The notes under the pieces are model-generated. The model saw nothing but the letters and a program-made list of their open reading frames with translations, made no database searches and was not told where the DNA came from. From Ardenticatena maritima (GTDB lineage: Bacteria > Chloroflexota > Anaerolineae > Ardenticatenales > Ardenticatenaceae): a stretch of DNA of 64,000 nt. The DNA lies in the NCBI RefSeq assembly GCF_001306175.1, contig NZ_LGKN01000009.1, forward strand, positions 1 through 64,000, given 5' to 3'. The position numbers and the translations under genes are program-made. Shown here piece after piece: positions 53,331 to 61,406 of this stretch (the first letter of the stretch is position 1; the number at the start of each line of letters is the position of its first letter).

Positions 53331-54746
53331 TTACTGAATCATGCCGGCGTCTTGGAGTACCTGCGTGTAGGCGCTCTGAATGTTCGCCAAGGTCGTATCA
53401 AGGTCTTGCAAGTCGGTGAAGTAGGCCGACATTTCGCGCTGCAAAATTTCGCGGAGCTTGGCGGTTTCGCGGATGTCGGCAAAGCCGCGGCCGTACTCGT
53501 TCATCAAGTCGCCCATGATTTGCATCGGCTTCGCTTCTTCCACATAGCCGAACCAGGCGTCGGTACGCGGCGGGAAGGAGCCAAAGTCCTTGTTGTAGCG
53601 GTTCAGGTTCTCAGCCGAACCGAGGAACTTCAAGAACTCGGCGGCTTCGGGCACATGCTTCGAGTAGGCGGGAACAGCCAGCCAGTCGTTGAAGACCTGC
53701 ACCACCGGGCGGCTTTCGGGGTAGTTGTCCGGGTCGGTCAAGCCGGGGCTGAACACAATCTGTTCCCACAGCGGGTCGTCCACAGGCGGCGCGCCCCACA
53801 AGTTGCCCCACATGCAGACCGCCGTCCCATCCGCCAGGCGCGAGCCGTTGGCTTCGGGCAGGTCGGCAATGGTTTCATCGGGATAGACGGCGCGGCGGCG
53901 GTCGTACATGAATTTGAGCGCATCACGCGCCTGCGGCGAATCGAAGGCGGGTTCACCGTTTTCCTTGTAGAGTTCGCCACCCAGCGACCAGATGAGCGCG
54001 ATGTACTCTTGCCAGTCATCCAGGCGCCCCGTGGTGACGATACCGGCACGCTTCAGCGCACCGTCTTCGATGATTGTGCCGGCGCGGGCTTCTTCAATCG
54101 CTTCGGGGAAGGTGCGCGGCGGCTGCTCAAAGCCGATTTCCGCCAGCAAGTCGCTGCGGCACATGTAGGCGCGCGGCGCGGTCAGCCAGGGCAAGCCGCG
54201 CAATTCGCCCTTCCACGTCACCGTGTCCAGCGCGGCGGGCACAAACTGCTTGATGTCCGGCCAGGCCTCTTCGCCCAAGTAGGCGTTCAGCGGCGCCAGG
54301 CGGTCGCCATAGGCGGCGATGTATTCCGACCCCAGGTTGATGATGTCAGCGCCGTCGCCGGCCGCAAAGTAGCCTTGCACCGTTTCGTCCAACGTGCCCC
54401 AGTTCACGTAGATGAATTCGACGTCAATGTTGGGGTGCTCTTTCTGGAAGGCGGGCACGACTTCGTTTTCCAGCCAAACGTCGGTCTTGTCCTTGATGTA
54501 GTCCACCACCATGACGCGCAACGTCACTTTTTCGCCACTGCTCTCGGCGGGCGCGCTTTCTTCCTAGGTGGCTTCTTCTTGCGTTGTGGTTTCTTCGGTT
54601 GTCTGTTCGCTCTGCGTTGATTCTTCGGTTTGGGTGGTCTGTTCCTGTTGCGGTTCAGACGGCTCAGATGATTCAGACGAACCACCACAGGCGGCTAACG
54701 CCAACGCCAAAATCACCAAAAGGGTCGCCAGCCAGCGGATACGCAT
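53331..54746 (-). pseudogene. Sugar ABC transporter binding lipoprotein with in-frame TAG in the linker
   Basis: A family 1 extracellular solute-binding protein of CUT1 importers. The signal peptide starts at ATG 54746 (AGGAGGAGG upstream) and ends in the lipobox ALAAC (Cys20), followed by an acidic Ser/Thr/Gln/Glu linker. Codon 61 is TAG (54566-54564). The same frame resumes as EESAPAESSGEKVTLRVMVV and gives a full ~400-residue binding domain (WGTLDETVQGYFAAGDGADI; AGIVTTGRLDDWQEYIALIW; FLKFLGSAENLNRYNKDF). So one base change, probably from GAG or CAG, splits the gene. A restart at GTG 54527 lacks a good ribosome site and a signal peptide. Unless read through or corrected, uptake by this system would be lost, while neighbours look intact. 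Confidence 0.85.
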
Positions 54747-54814
54747 ATGCCTCCTCCTCAAAAATGTTGGTCGTTACGGCTTGAACACAAGAAAAGTGAT
54801 GAACAACACAGGGT

Positions 54815-55828
54815 CTACGCGCTTTTGCTCTCCGTTCCCCCACCTCCTTTCTCTGATTGCGGCTCAGCCTTTTCTCGGGCGGCATGCGCCAACGCCCATG
54901 CGCCGACCATGCCCGCCTCGGTTTCCCCCGACAGGACTGTGAGTTTTTCATCCAACCCGAACAGGTCGAACAAGCGGGAATGCCCATACTGCGCACGCAA
55001 GGCGCGGCGCACAATAGGCAGAAGCACGTCTGCTTCACGGGCAACGCCACCGCCAAGCACCACCTTGTCCACATCCAGCCCAAACACCAACCACGCAATC
55101 GCCTGGGCAAGCATGGCGGCGCTGCGCTCCACCAGGTGTTGCGCCAGGCGGTCGCCCTGTCGCGCGGCGGCGTACACAGCCCGCGCGTCCAGCGGTTCCG
55201 CTTCCGCCAGCAGACTTTCCGGCACATGCACCAGCGCGATTTGGGCTTGCCGCGCCAGCCCCGTTCCCGATACCACCGTTTCCAGGCATCCCCGCGCACC
55301 GCATGCACACGGCGCACCGTCCGGGTCAACCACCACATGCCCAATTTCCCCCGCCAGGCCATTCGACCCGCGGTACACGCGCCCATCCAGCACAATGCCG
55401 GCCGAAAAGCCCGTCCCAATGCCCAAATACACCAGGCTGCGCAATGGTTCGCGCTGTTGGAGCAAGTGGAACGCCCCCAACGCGGCGGCGCTCGTATCGT
55501 TTTCAACCACAACCGGCACGCCAACACGCATGGCAAGCAAGTCCCTCAATGGGCATTCATCAATCCCCAAATTGACCGCCTGCCGCACGACGCCATCGCG
55601 TACTTGCCCCGGTATGCCAACGCCAACAGCGCCAAGGTGCGCCCCCATCGCGCGCAAACGTTCAACAAAGTGCTGCACCGTTGCCGAGAGCAGATCCACC
55701 AACTCCCCGGCGGGCGGTGTCGCCATACGGACCACATCGAGAAAACGGCCATCGCCATTGGCAACCCCTGCGGCGATTTTCGTCCCCCCCACATCAAAGC
55801 CAACGAAGAATGTCCGTGTTGCCACCAT
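54815..55828 (-). CDS. ROK-family sugar kinase (GlcNAc or glucose kinase)
   Basis: A 337-residue kinase. The phosphate loop is FVGFDVGGTKIAAGVA, the catalytic Asp lies in VVENDTSAAALGA, and the ROK zinc site is CACGARGCLE preceded by GLAGEIGHVVVD. It would phosphorylate GlcNAc released by the GH3 enzyme, giving the NagA substrate; glucose kinases share these motifs. ATG 55828 has AGGGG eight bases upstream. A second ATG at 55849, three bases after the regulator stop, is possible. Confidence 0.88.
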   Translation of the reverse strand: MVATRTFFVGFDVGGTKIAAGVANGDGRFLDVVRMATPPAGELVDLLSATVQHFVERLRAMGAHLGAVGVGIPGQVRDGVVRQAVNLGIDECPLRDLLAMRVGVPVVVENDTSAAALGAFHLLQQREPLRSLVYLGIGTGFSAGIVLDGRVYRGSNGLAGEIGHVVVDPDGAPCACGARGCLETVVSGTGLARQAQIALVHVPESLLAEAEPLDARAVYAAARQGDRLAQHLVERSAAMLAQAIAWLVFGLDVDKVVLGGGVAREADVLLPIVRRALRAQYGHSRLFDLFGLDEKLTVLSGETEAGMVGAWALAHAAREKAEPQSEKGGGGTESKSA

Positions 55829-55852
55829 CCAGATTGCCCCTGCGTTCATCGG

Positions 55853-57052
55853 TTAGCGCAATCCCAGTTCGCGCGACAGCACATAGGCTGACGCGCCCAA
55901 CAACGGGGCTTCATCGCCCAATGCCCCAAATGCCACCTCGCATTGGGCTGCCAATTCCGGCAAAACCGAACGGTGCAACGCCGCCTGCACCGCGTCAATG
56001 AACCGGTCGCCGAAAACGCGCACCGGTCCGGTCAAACGCACGTAGCGCACGTTGAGCACACCCACAACAGCCGCCAGGGCGCGCCCCAGCCAGTGCGCCG
56101 TCTCATCCACCACATCGCCCAAGCGGGCGTCAACCGCCAGGGCGTCGGCAATGCGGGCGCAACTCAGCGGCGGCGTCAACAGCGTCGCCGCCGGCGAATC
56201 TGGGTGAACGGTGAGCCAATGGCGCACGTTGGCGAACAAGGCGCGCATGCTGGACACCGTCTCCAAACATCCACGATTGCCGCATGAGCAGAGCACGCCA
56301 TCATCAGCCACCACCAAGTGCCCAATTTCACCGGCGCTGAACCCATCCCCGTAGAAGAGTTGCCCGTTCAACACCAGCCCGGAACCAATACCAGGCCCCA
56401 CCTTGACCACCACAACGTTGGCGTCGGGGGAGCCCATGCCGAAAGTGTATTCGGCCAGCGCCGTCAGATGACTGTCGTTCGCCACATACACAGGCACGCC
56501 GAAGCGTGTCTGGAGCCGCTCTCTGAGCGGGACATCTTGCCATTGCAGGTTCACCGCGCGGCACACAATGCCGTTTTCGGTATCCACCAGACCGGGTGAA
56601 CTGATCCCAATGCCGACCACAGGGGCTTGCCGCTCCGCATACAGCGCGTCGAGCAACGCATCGAGGCGCGCCAGCGCGGCTTCGCCCGTTAGGTCTTCAG
56701 CGTCAGCCACCTGCTCACGCAACACGCGTCCGCGCAAATCCAGCGCCGCCGCCCGAAACTGGTCGCCGCTCACGTCCACAGCGAAGACCTCGCGCGCTCC
56801 ATCAACCACACGCAACAGCAAAGGCGGCTTCCCCCCCGCGGACGAGGCTTCACCAATGCCGGCTTCCTCCACCAGGCCATCGCGCATCAACTCCGCCACC
56901 AAGTCTGAGACGGTGGCTTTGGTGAGGCGCGTCAGGCGGGCAACATCCGCGCGGCTGATACCGTCCTGGGCGTCGAAAATATGCCGCAAGACGAGGCGTC
57001 GGTTGTGTTCACGTGTTTGGCGTCGCGTTGCTTTTTCGGTTCGTGTGCGCAT
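55853..57052 (-). CDS. ROK-family transcriptional repressor (NagC/XylR-like)
   Basis: A 399-residue regulator. An N-terminal winged helix (~15-75: NRRLVLRHIFDAQDGISRAD, VARLTRLTKATVSDLVAELM) is fused to a ROK sugar-sensing domain with the zinc motif CSCGNRGCLE and GEIGHLVVADDG. In NagC relatives GlcNAc-6-P releases the repressor. Its own promoter at 57093-57121 overlaps a GTTTACTAAAC palindrome, suggesting autorepression and control of the chitin operon that follows. Confidence 0.9.
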   Translation of the reverse strand: MRTRTEKATRRQTREHNRRLVLRHIFDAQDGISRADVARLTRLTKATVSDLVAELMRDGLVEEAGIGEASSAGGKPPLLLRVVDGAREVFAVDVSGDQFRAAALDLRGRVLREQVADAEDLTGEAALARLDALLDALYAERQAPVVGIGISSPGLVDTENGIVCRAVNLQWQDVPLRERLQTRFGVPVYVANDSHLTALAEYTFGMGSPDANVVVVKVGPGIGSGLVLNGQLFYGDGFSAGEIGHLVVADDGVLCSCGNRGCLETVSSMRALFANVRHWLTVHPDSPAATLLTPPLSCARIADALAVDARLGDVVDETAHWLGRALAAVVGVLNVRYVRLTGPVRVFGDRFIDAVQAALHRSVLPELAAQCEVAFGALGDEAPLLGASAYVLSRELGLR

Positions 57053-57072
57053 CTGGGTTTATTCCGATGAGG

Positions 57073-57093
57073 TTAGTTTGTTTACTAAACTTA
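57073..57093 (-). promoter_or_regulatory. Probable ROK repressor operator
   Basis: TTAGTTTGTTTACTAAACTT contains the perfect 11-bp palindrome GTTTACTAAAC (57080-57090). It lies at the expected transcription start of the repressor gene and resembles TTAGTTTGTTT-type XylR/NagC-like sites. Confidence 0.6.
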
Positions 57094-57121
57094 CTATACT
57101 CAAAAAGGGAGGCGTTGTCAA
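57093..57121 (-). promoter_or_regulatory. Chitin-locus promoter (TTGACA-N17-TATAGT)
   Basis: On the minus strand TTGACA (57121-57116), 17 bases, TATAGT (57098-57093). It can drive the regulator and the downstream genes to 41767, since no strong terminator was found between them. Confidence 0.8.
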
Positions 57122-57160
57122 GGGGGGAATGAATTTTCACCCATCAAAAACTCTTTGGCT

Positions 57161-57188
57161 TTGACAGAACCCCTTTTTTGACTATACT
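57161..57188 (+). promoter_or_regulatory. tRNA-Ser promoter (TTGACA-N16-TATACT)
   Basis: TTGACA (57161-57166) and TATACT (57183-57188), 16 bases apart, lie 36 bases before the first tRNA, divergent from the chitin-locus promoter. Confidence 0.8.
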
Positions 57189-57224
57189 ACCCCGCGCAGT
57201 CGAGGAGCGGCGCACCCCGGACAC

Positions 57225-57309
57225 GGAGGAGTGCCGGAGTGGACAAACGGCGCCGCCTTGAAAGCGGATGGGCCGAGAGGCCACGGGGGTTCGAATCCCT
57301 CCTCCTCCG
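57225..57309 (+). tRNA. tRNA-Ser (anticodon TGA)
   Basis: Acceptor GGAGGAG (57225-57231) pairs with CTCCTCC (57302-57308), discriminator G57309. The anticodon loop CTTGAAA has TGA at 57259-57261. A long variable arm (GGGCCGAGAGGCC) and TTCGAAT T-loop fit a class II serine tRNA. CCA is not encoded. Confidence 0.95.
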
Positions 57310-57323
57310 CTCGTGATATCTGT

Positions 57324-57416
57324 GGGGAGGTCGCATAGCCTGGTCGAGTGCGGTCGCCTGCTAAGCGACTAGGGGGGCTAAAACCTCCCTCGCGGGTTCA
57401 AATCCCGCCCTCCCCG
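57324..57416 (+). tRNA. tRNA-Ser (anticodon GCT)
   Basis: Acceptor GGGGAGG (57324-57330) pairs with CCTCCCC (57409-57415), discriminator G57416. Anticodon stem GTCGC/GCGAC encloses CTGCTAA with GCT at 57360-57362. A long variable arm and TTCAAAT T-loop follow. CCA is not encoded. Confidence 0.95.
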
Positions 57417-57422
57417 CCTCAC

Positions 57423-57452
57423 AAAAGCACCTGCTTTCGAGCAGGTGCTTTT
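57423..57452 (+). terminator. Rho-independent terminator after tRNA genes
   Basis: AAAAGCACCTGC (57423-57434) and GCAGGTGCTTTT (57441-57452) form a perfect 12-bp stem with a TTTCGA loop and T-rich tail. Confidence 0.9.
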
Positions 57453-57509
57453 GCATTTTCACCAACTTGTAGCACAATCCGCATACTCACGACCCCAAGG
57501 AGGCGCTTG

Positions 57510-57830
57510 ATGATTGTTGTTGCCAACCGCATTTACGTGCACCCGGACTACGCCGACGCCTTTGAAGAACGCTTTCGCCGCCGCGCCGGCTTGGTTGACC
57601 ATATGCCGGGCTTTATCGCCAACAAGGTGCTTCGTCCCCTCAATGAAGGCGACCCATACGTTGTCCTCACATTTTGGGAATCGCTGGACGCTTTCAAAGC
57701 CTGGACCGAATCAGAAGCGTTTCAGAAGGGGCACGCCCGTTCCGGTACGTTGCCCAAAGAGGCGTTCACTGCTCCAAGCAAGTTGGAAATTCACGAAGTC
57801 TTTCTGGACACGGAAAGCGAGGAGGGCTAA
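57510..57830 (+). CDS. Antibiotic-biosynthesis-monooxygenase (ABM/IsdG-like) domain protein
   Basis: A 106-residue ferredoxin-fold protein. VVANRIYVHPDYADAFEERF, PGFIANKVLRPLNEGDPYVV and LTFWESLDAFKAWTESEAF match the ABM/HmoA group, many of which bind or degrade heme. AAGGAGG seven bases before ATG 57510 fixes the start. The next gene, a diheme peroxidase, starts six bases after the stop, so a heme-related role is plausible but not shown. Confidence 0.85.
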   Translation: MIVVANRIYVHPDYADAFEERFRRRAGLVDHMPGFIANKVLRPLNEGDPYVVLTFWESLDAFKAWTESEAFQKGHARSGTLPKEAFTAPSKLEIHEVFLDTESEEG

Positions 57831-57836
57831 GCATTC

Positions 57837-59225
57837 ATGCTGGTGCGCCACAAAGCCTGGTTGGCCGGGAGCCTCTTCCTCCTTGCGCTGGTGGGGCTCA
57901 TCTCCGTCGGGTTTCAACCCGCCCAAGCGAGCGACCCGCTCGACCGCCTCTTGCGGAGCCGCCTGCTCGAACACAATATCACTGTGCCAGAGCCAGGCGC
58001 ACCCGCTTCACCCGCGCAAGTTGAATTGGGGCGTATGCTCTACTTCGACAAACTGTTGAGCGGCAATCGGGATACTTCGTGCGCTACCTGCCACCACCCC
58101 GCGCTGGCCACAAGCGACGCTCGCCCGCTCTCGGTGGGGACAGCCGGCGTGGGGCTGGGACCCGACCGCCAACGTGGACAAGAACGCCCCCACATTCCGC
58201 GCAACGCTCCCGATGTTTTCAACCGTGGCTCAGCACTCTGGACGACGATGTTTTGGGATATGCGCATCGAGCAAATGCCTGACGGGCGTCTTCTCACCCC
58301 AGCCGGCGCTTTTCTCCCCGAAGGTATTGATGATGTGCTCGCCGCACAAGCCCTCTTCCCGCCCACAGCCGAACATGAAATGCGTGGCATGCCCGGCGAT
58401 CGTGACCTGTTCGGACACCCCAACGAACTCGCCGAGATTCCCGCGCAAGACTTCCCGGCTATCTGGAACGCGATTGTGGCACGCTTGCAACGCACACCGC
58501 CCTACCGCCCCTTGTTTGAAGACGCGTATCCCGGCACACGCTTCGAGGAGATAACGATTGCCCATGTCGCCAACGCCATCGCCGCTTTTGAACGCGAGGC
58601 GTTTACCTTGCTGAACAGCCCATGGGACCGCTATCTGCGCGGCGACGATAGCGCCCTTTCACCCGCCGCCAAACGCGGCGCCCTGCTCTTTTACGGCGAA
58701 CTGGGGTGCAGTGCATGCCATAGCGGCCCGCTGATGACCGACCAGCAAGCCCACAATATCGCCGTGCCGCAATTGGGACCCGGCAAAGGGGCAAGCGCGC
58801 CCTTTGATTTTGGGCGCGAACTGGTGAGCGGTTCCCCCACTGACCGCTACGCCTTCCGCACGCCCCCTTTGCGCAACGTCGCCGTCACCGGTCCATACAT
58901 GCACAACGGGGCTTTCCGCACGCTGGAAGCCGCCGTGCGCCACCACCTCAATCCGGCTGAATCACTGCGCACCTACACGCCTTCGGCGCACCTTCCTGCA
59001 GACCTGGTCGCCACGTATCAGGACGACCCCGCTGTACAAGAAGCGCTCCTCGACACACTCGACCGCAACCTGCACCCCACCACCATCAGCGATGACGAAT
59101 TCGCCGACCTGCTCGCGTTCTTGCACGCGCTCACCGACCCCGCTGTGTACACCCTTGCGCAAGAAATACCGACGTGGGTTCCAAGCGGGCTACCGGTTGC
59201 CGAGATAGAAGCCCGCACCCCGTGA
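57837..59225 (+). CDS. Diheme cytochrome c peroxidase / MauG-family protein
   Basis: A 462-residue exported protein. A signal anchor (WLAGSLFLLALVGLISVGF) precedes two heme c sites: CATCH (Cys82, Cys85, His86) and CSACH (Cys291, Cys294, His295). Conserved segments include LYFDKLLSGNRDTSCATCHH, RFEEITIAHVANAIAAFERE and TGPYMHNGAFRTLEAAVRHH, typical of the bacterial cytochrome c peroxidase/MauG group. It would reduce peroxide or oxidise a protein partner outside the membrane. It is co-transcribed with the ABM protein. Confidence 0.93.
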   Translation: MLVRHKAWLAGSLFLLALVGLISVGFQPAQASDPLDRLLRSRLLEHNITVPEPGAPASPAQVELGRMLYFDKLLSGNRDTSCATCHHPALATSDARPLSVGTAGVGLGPDRQRGQERPHIPRNAPDVFNRGSALWTTMFWDMRIEQMPDGRLLTPAGAFLPEGIDDVLAAQALFPPTAEHEMRGMPGDRDLFGHPNELAEIPAQDFPAIWNAIVARLQRTPPYRPLFEDAYPGTRFEEITIAHVANAIAAFEREAFTLLNSPWDRYLRGDDSALSPAAKRGALLFYGELGCSACHSGPLMTDQQAHNIAVPQLGPGKGASAPFDFGRELVSGSPTDRYAFRTPPLRNVAVTGPYMHNGAFRTLEAAVRHHLNPAESLRTYTPSAHLPADLVATYQDDPAVQEALLDTLDRNLHPTTISDDEFADLLAFLHALTDPAVYTLAQEIPTWVPSGLPVAEIEARTP

Positions 59226-59240
59226 AGAAAAAGCCGCCCA

Positions 59241-59279
59241 AAGCAAAAACGCCCCGCATCATGCGAGGCGTTTTTGCTT
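59241..59279. terminator. Bidirectional terminator between peroxidase and rpsT
   Basis: AAGCAAAAACGCC (59241-59253) and GGCGTTTTTGCTT (59267-59279) form a perfect stem with an inner GCAT/ATGC match. A- and T-runs on both sides let it serve both convergent genes. Confidence 0.9.
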
Positions 59280-59297
59280 TCCGGCTGCGGCAATCGC

Positions 59298-59570
59298 TTA
59301 GGAAGCCGAGCGAGCGCGGTTGAGCATGTTCATCAAGCGCGACTTGCGGCGTGCCGCGTTGTTGGGATGAATAACCCCCTTGCTCGCGGCTTTATCCAGC
59401 GCCTTGTAGGCCTTCCGCACCCACATTTCGGCTTCTTCCAAGTTCCCTTCTTGAATCGCCAGGCGCGCACGTTTGATGAACGAACGTGCATTCCCTTTGA
59501 AAAAGCGATTGCGCAAGCGGCGCTTTTCGTTCTGGCGAATGCGCTTCTTCGCCGATTTCGTATTAGCCAC
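59298..59570 (-). CDS. rpsT: 30S ribosomal protein S20
   Basis: A 90-residue S20 with the typical ANTKSAKKRIRQNEKRRLRN start and helical, basic sequence (NRFFKGNARSFIKRARLAI; GVIHPNNAARRKSRLMNMLN). It binds 16S rRNA early in assembly. The start is GTG at 59570 with AGGAGGG upstream; S20 genes often use weak start codons as part of autogenous control. Confidence 0.97.
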   Translation of the reverse strand: MANTKSAKKRIRQNEKRRLRNRFFKGNARSFIKRARLAIQEGNLEEAEMWVRKAYKALDKAASKGVIHPNNAARRKSRLMNMLNRARSAS

Positions 59571-59643
59571 GCGCCTTCCCTCCTTAACTGTCGTCTCTCT
59601 CTTGAACCCTTACAGGGTGAATTGGCATGAATGGCGGCTGCTT

Positions 59644-59672
59644 ATAATACGCATTCTGGTATGTTTGTCCAA
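59644..59672 (-). promoter_or_regulatory. rpsT promoter (TTGGAC-N17-TATTAT)
   Basis: On the minus strand TTGGAC (59672-59667), 17 bases, TATTAT (59649-59644), between the response-regulator stop and rpsT. A small AACCCT/AGGGT hairpin lies in the leader. Confidence 0.65.
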
Positions 59673-59690
59673 TTCGCTTTTGGAAGAACG

Positions 59691-60437
59691 CTACATTGCG
59701 CCGCGGTCTTCAAAAACATACCCCTTGCCACGCACGGTGTGCAGGTAGCGCGGTCGGTTTGGGTTTGCTTCCAGTTTTTTGCGTAACCAGCGAATGTGCA
59801 CATAGAGCGTGCCGTATTTTTTCTTGCGCAATGCGGGGTCTTCATCATCGGGGTCAATGTTCACGTAATCTTCATCCCACTCCCATACACGGTGCGCCAA
59901 CTCCCCTAGCGTAAAGAGGCGCCCCGGATGTCGCATAAGCAATTCAAGCAGCAAGAACTCTTTTGGGCGCAAATGGAAGGCGCCTCGCGGGGTTTCCAGC
60001 ACCGCCAACCGGCGATCCAAGCGCACATCTCCAATTTCAAGCCAGCGGGTCTCATCAAAAGCCTTCTCAATCGCATCCAGAAGGCGCTCATTTTCAAATG
60101 GGCGAATCACTTCGTCAGCCACATGGAACGCTTCGCGAAAAGAGTCCATTTGGGGAATGTCGGATTCGCTGCCAATCAGGACCAGCGGCACACGGATTCT
60201 CCGCTGGATGGCGTGGCATGTTTCGAGCATTTCTGTGTTGGTATGCGCCAAATCCACCAGCAAGACATCGGGCGACATATACCGCGCCTGCCGCACCAGG
60301 CGCCGCCGATTGCGTTCGGCGACCACCTCATAGCCGACATCACGCAACAAGGCCGCCAGTGTGTCTAAAATGGTTTTGCGAGTCGCGAGAATAAACACAC
60401 AACGCGGTTGCGTTTGCTTGCGCTTCGATTTGTCCAT
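59691..60437 (-). CDS. OmpR-type response regulator with atypical receiver
   Basis: A 248-residue two-domain regulator. The receiver-like domain (~12-125) keeps an Asp at the phosphorylation position (Asp62, LLVDLAH) but lacks the acidic pair at the start of strand 1 (CVFILATRKT) and has Arg112 instead of the conserved Lys (IRPF). The C-terminal winged helix (~145-248) has LRPKEFLLLELLMRHPGRLF and HIRWLRKKLEANPNRPRYLH, with an acidic insertion near residues 185-205. Phosphorylation by a kinase is therefore doubtful, and none is adjacent. ATG 60437 has AAGGGG upstream. Confidence 0.85.
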   Translation of the reverse strand: MDKSKRKQTQPRCVFILATRKTILDTLAALLRDVGYEVVAERNRRRLVRQARYMSPDVLLVDLAHTNTEMLETCHAIQRRIRVPLVLIGSESDIPQMDSFREAFHVADEVIRPFENERLLDAIEKAFDETRWLEIGDVRLDRRLAVLETPRGAFHLRPKEFLLLELLMRHPGRLFTLGELAHRVWEWDEDYVNIDPDDEDPALRKKKYGTLYVHIRWLRKKLEANPNRPRYLHTVRGKGYVFEDRGAM

Positions 60438-60560
60438 GTCAACCCCTTTGAGCATAACCCTTCTTTGCACGCGGGACGAGTTGCCCTTCATTTTCCTGCT
60501 GGTGTAAACATCTAAACGTTTTTTAGTGAATGATTTGCTGACATATCCAGATGATGGCAA

Positions 60561-60588
60561 TTGACCAGCCTTGCACACCTGCTATAAT
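60561..60588 (+). promoter_or_regulatory. Extended -10 promoter of GT2-YfhO genes
   Basis: TTGACC (60561-60566), 16 bases, TATAAT (60583-60588) with TG one base upstream of the -10. It lies 41 bases before the TTG start. Confidence 0.75.
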
Positions 60589-60629
60589 CGCGCGCCGGAA
60601 AAATCCCGTGCAATGGGAGGTTTTTTATT

Positions 60630-61406
60630 TTGCGAGTTTGTATCGTTGTACCAACATATAATGAAAGCGACAACATCAAGCAACTCATCGAAGCGTTGTT
60701 CGCGCTTCCGCTAGATGACCTGCACATCGTCATCGTGGACGATAACTCGCCAGACGGGACAGCCGAGATTGCACGTGCCCTTGCGAACCAACACGAAGGG
60801 CGCATCCACGTCATTGTCCGCAATGGCAAGCAAGGCTTGGGCAGCGCCTACAAAATGGGCTTTGCCTACGCCCTTTCGCTCGGCGCTGACGCCGTCGTGC
60901 AGATGGACGCCGATTTTTCCCACTCTCCCGAATACATCCCGCAGATGATTGCGCTGCTCGACACCTACGACGTTGTTGTTGGGTCGCGCTATGTGGAAGG
61001 CGGGCGCGTGGATGAGCGTTGGTCCTGGTGGCGGTATTTTCTTTCGTGGTGGGCGAACCAAATCTACACGCGGGCGATTTTGCGTTTGCGCGTGAAAGAT
61101 ATGACGGCGGGCTTCAAAGCATTCCGACGCCACGTCCTCGAACAGATTGATTTCTCGCGCGTGGTCAGCAACGGCTACATCTTTCAGGTGGAAGTCGCCT
61201 ACTTGTGTGAAAAGATGGGCTTCCGCGTTCACGAGATTCCCATCTACTTTGAAGACCGCCGCATTGGGAAAAGCAAACTGAGCGTACCCGTCAAAATCGA
61301 AGCCGCTTTGCGTGTCTGGCAAATCCGCTGGCGGCATCGCCATGTTCGCCCCATCGCGCACTCACACCCGCCGATTTACTCCACCGCATCACAACAAGAA
61401 CCATGA
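60630..61406 (+). CDS. Polyprenol-phosphate mannose synthase-like GT2 glycosyltransferase
   Basis: A 258-residue family 2 glycosyltransferase resembling DPM1. [33 protein letters not shown], the DxD-type metal site in [25 protein letters not shown] and [17 protein letters not shown] are diagnostic. It would move a sugar from a nucleotide donor to a polyprenyl phosphate on the inner face, making donors for GT39-type enzymes like those encoded at 15410-29579. It lacks C-terminal membrane helices. The start is TTG at 60630 with GGGAGG nine bases upstream. It is coupled to the next gene by ATGA. Confidence 0.92.
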   Translation: MRVCIVVPTYNESDNIKQLIEALFALPLDDLHIVIVDDNSPDGTAEIARALANQHEGRIHVIVRNGKQGLGSAYKMGFAYALSLGADAVVQMDADFSHSPEYIPQMIALLDTYDVVVGSRYVEGGRVDERWSWWRYFLSWWANQIYTRAILRLRVKDMTAGFKAFRRHVLEQIDFSRVVSNGYIFQVEVAYLCEKMGFRVHEIPIYFEDRRIGKSKLSVPVKIEAALRVWQIRWRHRHVRPIAHSHPPIYSTASQQEP

